The notes under the pieces are model-generated. The model did no database searches, was not told where the DNA came from, and saw nothing but the letters and a program-made list of their open reading frames with translations. Below are positions 61,248 through 64,000 of a DNA stretch of 64,000 nt, piece by piece. Location: contig LUPK01000059.1 of assembly GCA_001627335.1 (NCBI GenBank), forward strand, positions 124,001 through 188,000, written 5' to 3'. The stretch's first letter is position 1; each line of letters begins with the position of its first letter. This DNA is from Nocardioides sp. REDSEA-S33_B3 (lineage in GTDB: Bacteria; Actinomycetota; Actinomycetes; Propionibacteriales; Nocardioidaceae). A program made the position numbers and the translations under genes.

Positions 61248-61297
61248 GAGTCGTGCCCGTCAGCGGGCGCCATGCCGCCCGCTCGGGGGCACGACTC
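61248..61297 (-). terminator. Compound hairpin downstream of the sigma factor gene
   Basis: Outer arms GAGTCGTGCCC and GGGCACGACTC (11 pairs) enclose inner arms AGCGGGCG and CGCCCGCT (8 pairs) with a 6-base loop. It begins 15 bases beyond the stop codon of the minus-strand sigma gene and precedes the DUF1059 gene. Probable terminator; no U-run. Confidence 0.6.
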
Positions 61298-61311
61298 CTG
61301 TCGGAGGCGGG

Positions 61312-62157
61312 TCAGGCCCTCGCGTCCGCGCCCTCACGGCGCACCACGCCGGCCAGGGTGTCGGGCTCCGCCCGGAAGACCAGCCCGGTGACCACTCCCC
61401 CGGCGACGGTGAAGTCGAAGGCCACCGCGGCATCGCCACGGTGGAACCACGCGTAGCCGGGACGACCGTCGCAGAGCACCGGCAGCGCAGCGTGGGCGGA
61501 CCCGTCGAAGAAGTCCGCGACCGCGCTGCGCCCGACGATCCGCTCCGGCGTGCCGGCCAGCACGGCGGCGTCGTCGGCTGTGACCACGACGTCCGGGGCG
61601 AGCAGCGCGAGCAACCGGTCGAACTCGCCACCCCGGGCGGCGGCCATGAAGGCGTCCACGACCTCCCAGTCGGCCAGCGACGCGTCCACCGCCGGCGGCC
61701 GCAGCTTGGCACGCGCCCGCGACGCGAGCTTGCGAGCCGCGGCGGGGGTGGTGTCGAGGACCTCGGCGATCGCGGGGAACTCGACCGCGAAGCTGTCGTG
61801 CAGCACGAAGGCCACCCGCTCCTGGGGCGACAGGCGGTCGAGCACGAGCGCGAGCGCAGCCCCCACCTCGCCGGTGAGCACCACCTCGTCGGCGGGGTCG
61901 AGAGCACCGACCGGGTCCTCGGGGAGGGTGCTGGTGTCGTCGACGAGCACCGGGCGGCGTACGCGCAAACGGTCGAGGCACAGCCGGCTGGTCACCGTGG
62001 TGAGCCAGGCGGGGAGGTTGTCGATCTGTGCGTCGGTGCCGTGCCAGCGCAGCCACGCCTGCTGGACGACGTCCTCGGCCTCGGTGCCGTCGGCGAGGAC
62101 CCGGGCGGCCAGGGCCACCAGACGGGGACGCTCGGCCTCGAACACCTCGGTCGTCAC
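61312..62157 (-). CDS. ECF sigma factor with C-terminal SnoaL-like domain (SigJ-like)
   Basis: Alternative sigma factor of 281 residues. Region 2 (about 5-70: ALAARVLADGTEAEDVVQQAWLRWHG, LPAWLTTVTSRLCLDRLRVRR) and region 4 (about 105-155: LDRLSPQERVAFVLHDSFAVEFPAIAEVLDTTPAAARKLASRARAKL) are followed by a SnoaL/NTF2-like domain (about 170-275), which in SigJ/ECF41-type sigmas modulates activity in cis. No anti-sigma gene adjoins. The GTG at 62157 has GGGAG upstream; the longer frame beyond it is not conserved. Confidence 0.92.
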   Translation of the reverse strand: MTTEVFEAERPRLVALAARVLADGTEAEDVVQQAWLRWHGTDAQIDNLPAWLTTVTSRLCLDRLRVRRPVLVDDTSTLPEDPVGALDPADEVVLTGEVGAALALVLDRLSPQERVAFVLHDSFAVEFPAIAEVLDTTPAAARKLASRARAKLRPPAVDASLADWEVVDAFMAAARGGEFDRLLALLAPDVVVTADDAAVLAGTPERIVGRSAVADFFDGSAHAALPVLCDGRPGYAWFHRGDAAVAFDFTVAGGVVTGLVFRAEPDTLAGVVRREGADARA

Positions 62158-62225
62158 GTCTCCCGCTCCTCCTGGTGGCTCCACACGGCGACGCGGCGAT
62201 GAGTCCGGCTTGCCGCGGCGGTCAC

Positions 62226-62231
62226 ACCCTA
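62226..62231 (-). promoter_or_regulatory. -10 box upstream of the sigma factor gene
   Basis: TAGGGT on the minus strand, about 68 bases before the GTG at 62157, leaving a leader with an AGGAGGAG ribosome site. Confidence 0.4.
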
Positions 62232-62314
62232 GGCCCGTCGTGCGTCGAAGGGGCGTCGGGACCTGCCAGGATCGTCCCGCCGCCCACGCACCCTCAGCCG
62301 GAAGTGAGCCACCC

Positions 62315-64000
62315 GTGACCGAGCACCCCGCCGACAGCCACGACCTGATCCGCGTCGTCGGCGCCCGGGAGAACAACCTCAAGGACGTCAGCGTCGACCT
62401 TCCCAAGCGCCGGCTGACGGTGTTCACCGGCGTCTCCGGGTCGGGCAAGAGCTCCCTGGTCTTCGGCACGGTCGCCGCCGAGAGCCAGCGACTGATCAAC
62501 GAGACCTACAGCTCCTTCGTCCAGGGCTTCATGCCGAGCCTGGCGCGGCCCGACGTCGACGTGCTGGAGGGGCTGACGACCGCGATCATCGTCGACCAGG
62601 AGCGGATGGGCGCCAACCCGCGTTCCACGGTCGGCACGGCGACCGACGCGCACGCGATGCTGCGCATCCTCTACAGCCGCCTCGGCGACCCCTACGTCGG
62701 TCCGCCGACGGCGTACTCCTTCAACGTCCCGACCCGCAAGGCCGGCGGCGTGATGACCACCGAGAAGGGCGGCCGGGTCGAGAAGAGGGTCGTCAAGCAG
62801 GAGGTCTACCTCGGCGGCATGTGCCCGCGCTGCGAGGGGACCGGCTCGGTCAAGGACATCGACCTCACCGCGTTGTACGACGAGGAGAAGTCGCTCTCCG
62901 AGGGGGCGCTGACGGTCCCTGGCTACTCCATGGACGGGTGGTACGGCCGCCTCTTCGCCGGCATGGGCCTGCCGATGGACAAGCCCATCAAGCAGTTCAC
63001 CAAGAAGCAGCTCGACACGATGCTGTGGTCGGAGCCGACCAAGATCAAGGTCGAGGGGGTCAACCTCACCTTCGACGGGATCATCCCGAAGATCCAGAAG
63101 TCGATGCTGTCCAAGGACCCCGAGGCGATGCAGCCGCACGTACGCCGCTTCGTGGACCGTGCGGTGACCTTCCAGACCTGCCCCGACTGCGCGGGCACCC
63201 GGCTGACCGAGGCCGCGCGCGGGTCACGGATCGCGGGGAAGTCGATCGCCGACGTGTGCGAGATGCAGATCTCCGACCTCACCGAGTGGGTGAAGGCCCT
63301 CGACGAGCCGTGCGTGGCACCGCTGCTGACGGCGCTGGGCGAGGTGCTCGAGTCGTTCGTGCGGATCGGCCTGGGCTACCTCTCGCTCGACCGCCCCAGC
63401 GGCACCCTGTCGGGTGGCGAGTCGCAGCGCACCAAGATGATCCGGCACCTCGGCTCGTCGCTGACCGACGTCACCTACGTCTTCGACGAGCCCACGATCG
63501 GGCTGCACCCCCACGACATCGAGCAGATGAACCAGCTGCTGCTCCAGCTGCGCGACAAGGGCAACACCGTGCTGGTCGTCGAGCACAAGCCGGAGACGAT
63601 CGCCATCGCCGACCACGTCGTCGACCTCGGCCCGCGCGCCGGGTCGGCCGGCGGCGAGGTGGTCTACGAGGGCGACGTGGAGGGGCTGCGCCGCAGCGGC
63701 ACCCTGACCGGCACCCACCTCGACGACCGCGCCCGGCTCAAGGAGGCCTTCCGCGAGCCGACCGGAGCGATCGAGGTGCGCGGTGCCTCCACGCACAACC
63801 TGCGCGGTGTCGACGTCGACGTGCCGCTGGGGGTGCTGTGCGTGGTGACCGGCGTCGCCGGCTCCGGCAAGAGCTCGCTGGTGCACGGCTCATTGGCCGG
63901 CCGCGACGACGTGGTGGTCATCGACCAGGGCGCGATCAAGGGCTCCCGGCGCAGCAACCCGGCGACGTACACCGGTCTGCTCGAGCCGATCCGCAAGGCG
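62315..64000 (+). CDS. UvrA-like excinuclease ATPase paralogue (3' end beyond window)
   Basis: ABC-type DNA-binding ATPase; 562 residues are visible and the frame is open to the window end. First Walker [14 protein letters not shown] (about residues 39-51), zinc-type CPRCEGTG and CPDCAGTRL modules, ABC signature LSGGESQR, Walker [17 protein letters not shown], and a second Walker [14 protein letters not shown] near residue 512. The region between first Walker A and the first zinc module is short (about 120 residues), which points to the shorter UvrA2/drug-resistance type lacking the UvrB-binding domain. Start GTG at 62315. Confidence 0.9.
   Translation, partial: MTEHPADSHDLIRVVGARENNLKDVSVDLPKRRLTVFTGVSGSGKSSLVFGTVAAESQRLINETYSSFVQGFMPSLARPDVDVLEGLTTAIIVDQERMGANPRSTVGTATDAHAMLRILYSRLGDPYVGPPTAYSFNVPTRKAGGVMTTEKGGRVEKRVVKQEVYLGGMCPRCEGTGSVKDIDLTALYDEEKSLSEGALTVPGYSMDGWYGRLFAGMGLPMDKPIKQFTKKQLDTMLWSEPTKIKVEGVNLTFDGIIPKIQKSMLSKDPEAMQPHVRRFVDRAVTFQTCPDCAGTRLTEAARGSRIAGKSIADVCEMQISDLTEWVKALDEPCVAPLLTALGEVLESFVRIGLGYLSLDRPSGTLSGGESQRTKMIRHLGSSLTDVTYVFDEPTIGLHPHDIEQMNQLLLQLRDKGNTVLVVEHKPETIAIADHVVDLGPRAGSAGGEVVYEGDVEGLRRSGTLTGTHLDDRARLKEAFREPTGAIEVRGASTHNLRGVDVDVPLGVLCVVTGVAGSGKSSLVHGSLAGRDDVVVIDQGAIKGSRRSNPATYTGLLEPIRKA

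Overview
This 64 kb window is very GC-rich and densely packed. It carries the complete Pup-proteasome locus (mpa, dop, pup, prcB, prcA, pafA, pafB, pafC), RbpA, tatA/tatC next to a HelY-type helicase, a 13E12/DUF222 HNH protein behind an actinobacterial LexA box, and F420-type oxidoreductases. Together these indicate a chromosomal segment of an actinobacterium. The small compact genes, GTG starts and split Lnt/polyprenol-mannose synthase pair suit the Propionibacteriales (Nocardioides-like), but that placement is inference. No rRNA, tRNA, CRISPR array, prophage or complete insertion sequence was seen.

Layout. 1-10016: Pup-proteasome locus: Mpa (5' truncated by the window), a divergent methyltransferase, Dop, Pup, PrcB, PrcA, PafA, an FKBP lipoprotein, and the WYL regulators PafB and PafC. 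10024-15432: TatA, TatC, a small hypothetical, a YegS-type lipid kinase and the HelY helicase. 15457-20158: NmrA-like protein, 5'-3' exonuclease, an Lrp regulator tail-to-tail with a KamA-family radical SAM aminomutase, and an F420-type oxidoreductase. 20286-27452: an SDR and a flavin reductase, then an overlapping minus-strand operon (enoyl-CoA hydratase, acyl-CoA synthetase, amidohydrolase, GNAT) divergent from a TetR gene with a (TCGA)4 operator. 27830-31102: Lnt, polyprenol-phosphate mannosyltransferase, FxsA, RbpA. 31232-34970: UMF1 transporter, glycerophosphodiesterase and an HTH-MurA fusion with a palindrome at its start. 35104-43533: alcohol dehydrogenase, PhoD-like phosphatase, hydrolases, aldo/keto reductase, a condensation-domain/GNAT fusion, a decayed hydrolase, a Nei-type glycosylase and two tiny Cys-rich proteins. 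43593-48785: SOS-controlled HNH protein, exported proteins, DinB-like protein, DHA2 transporter and a YihY/BrkB gene remnant. 48807-64000: D-threonine-aldolase/D-serine-dehydratase-like enzyme, cyclophilin lipoprotein, OsmC, HesB-like protein, S55-like secreted protein, PepN, FdhD, DUF1059 protein, a SigJ-like ECF sigma factor and a UvrA paralogue cut by the window end.

How the genes work together. Dop deamidates the C-terminal Gln of Pup, PafA ligates Pup to lysines, Mpa unfolds pupylated substrates into the PrcA/PrcB core, and PafBC is a DNA-damage-responsive activator. The LexA box at 43593-43610 shows that the classical SOS circuit also reaches this segment.

A recurring feature is a TANNNT -10 box ending only 5-7 bases before the start codon, seen at about 20 genes. 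This implies extensive leaderless transcription. The less ordinary items are the HTH-MurA fusion with its palindrome, the condensation-GNAT fusion, the hairpin arrays around the proteasome genes, the aminomutase lacking the usual glycine-rich PLP loop, and the unannotated-size Cys-rich proteins.
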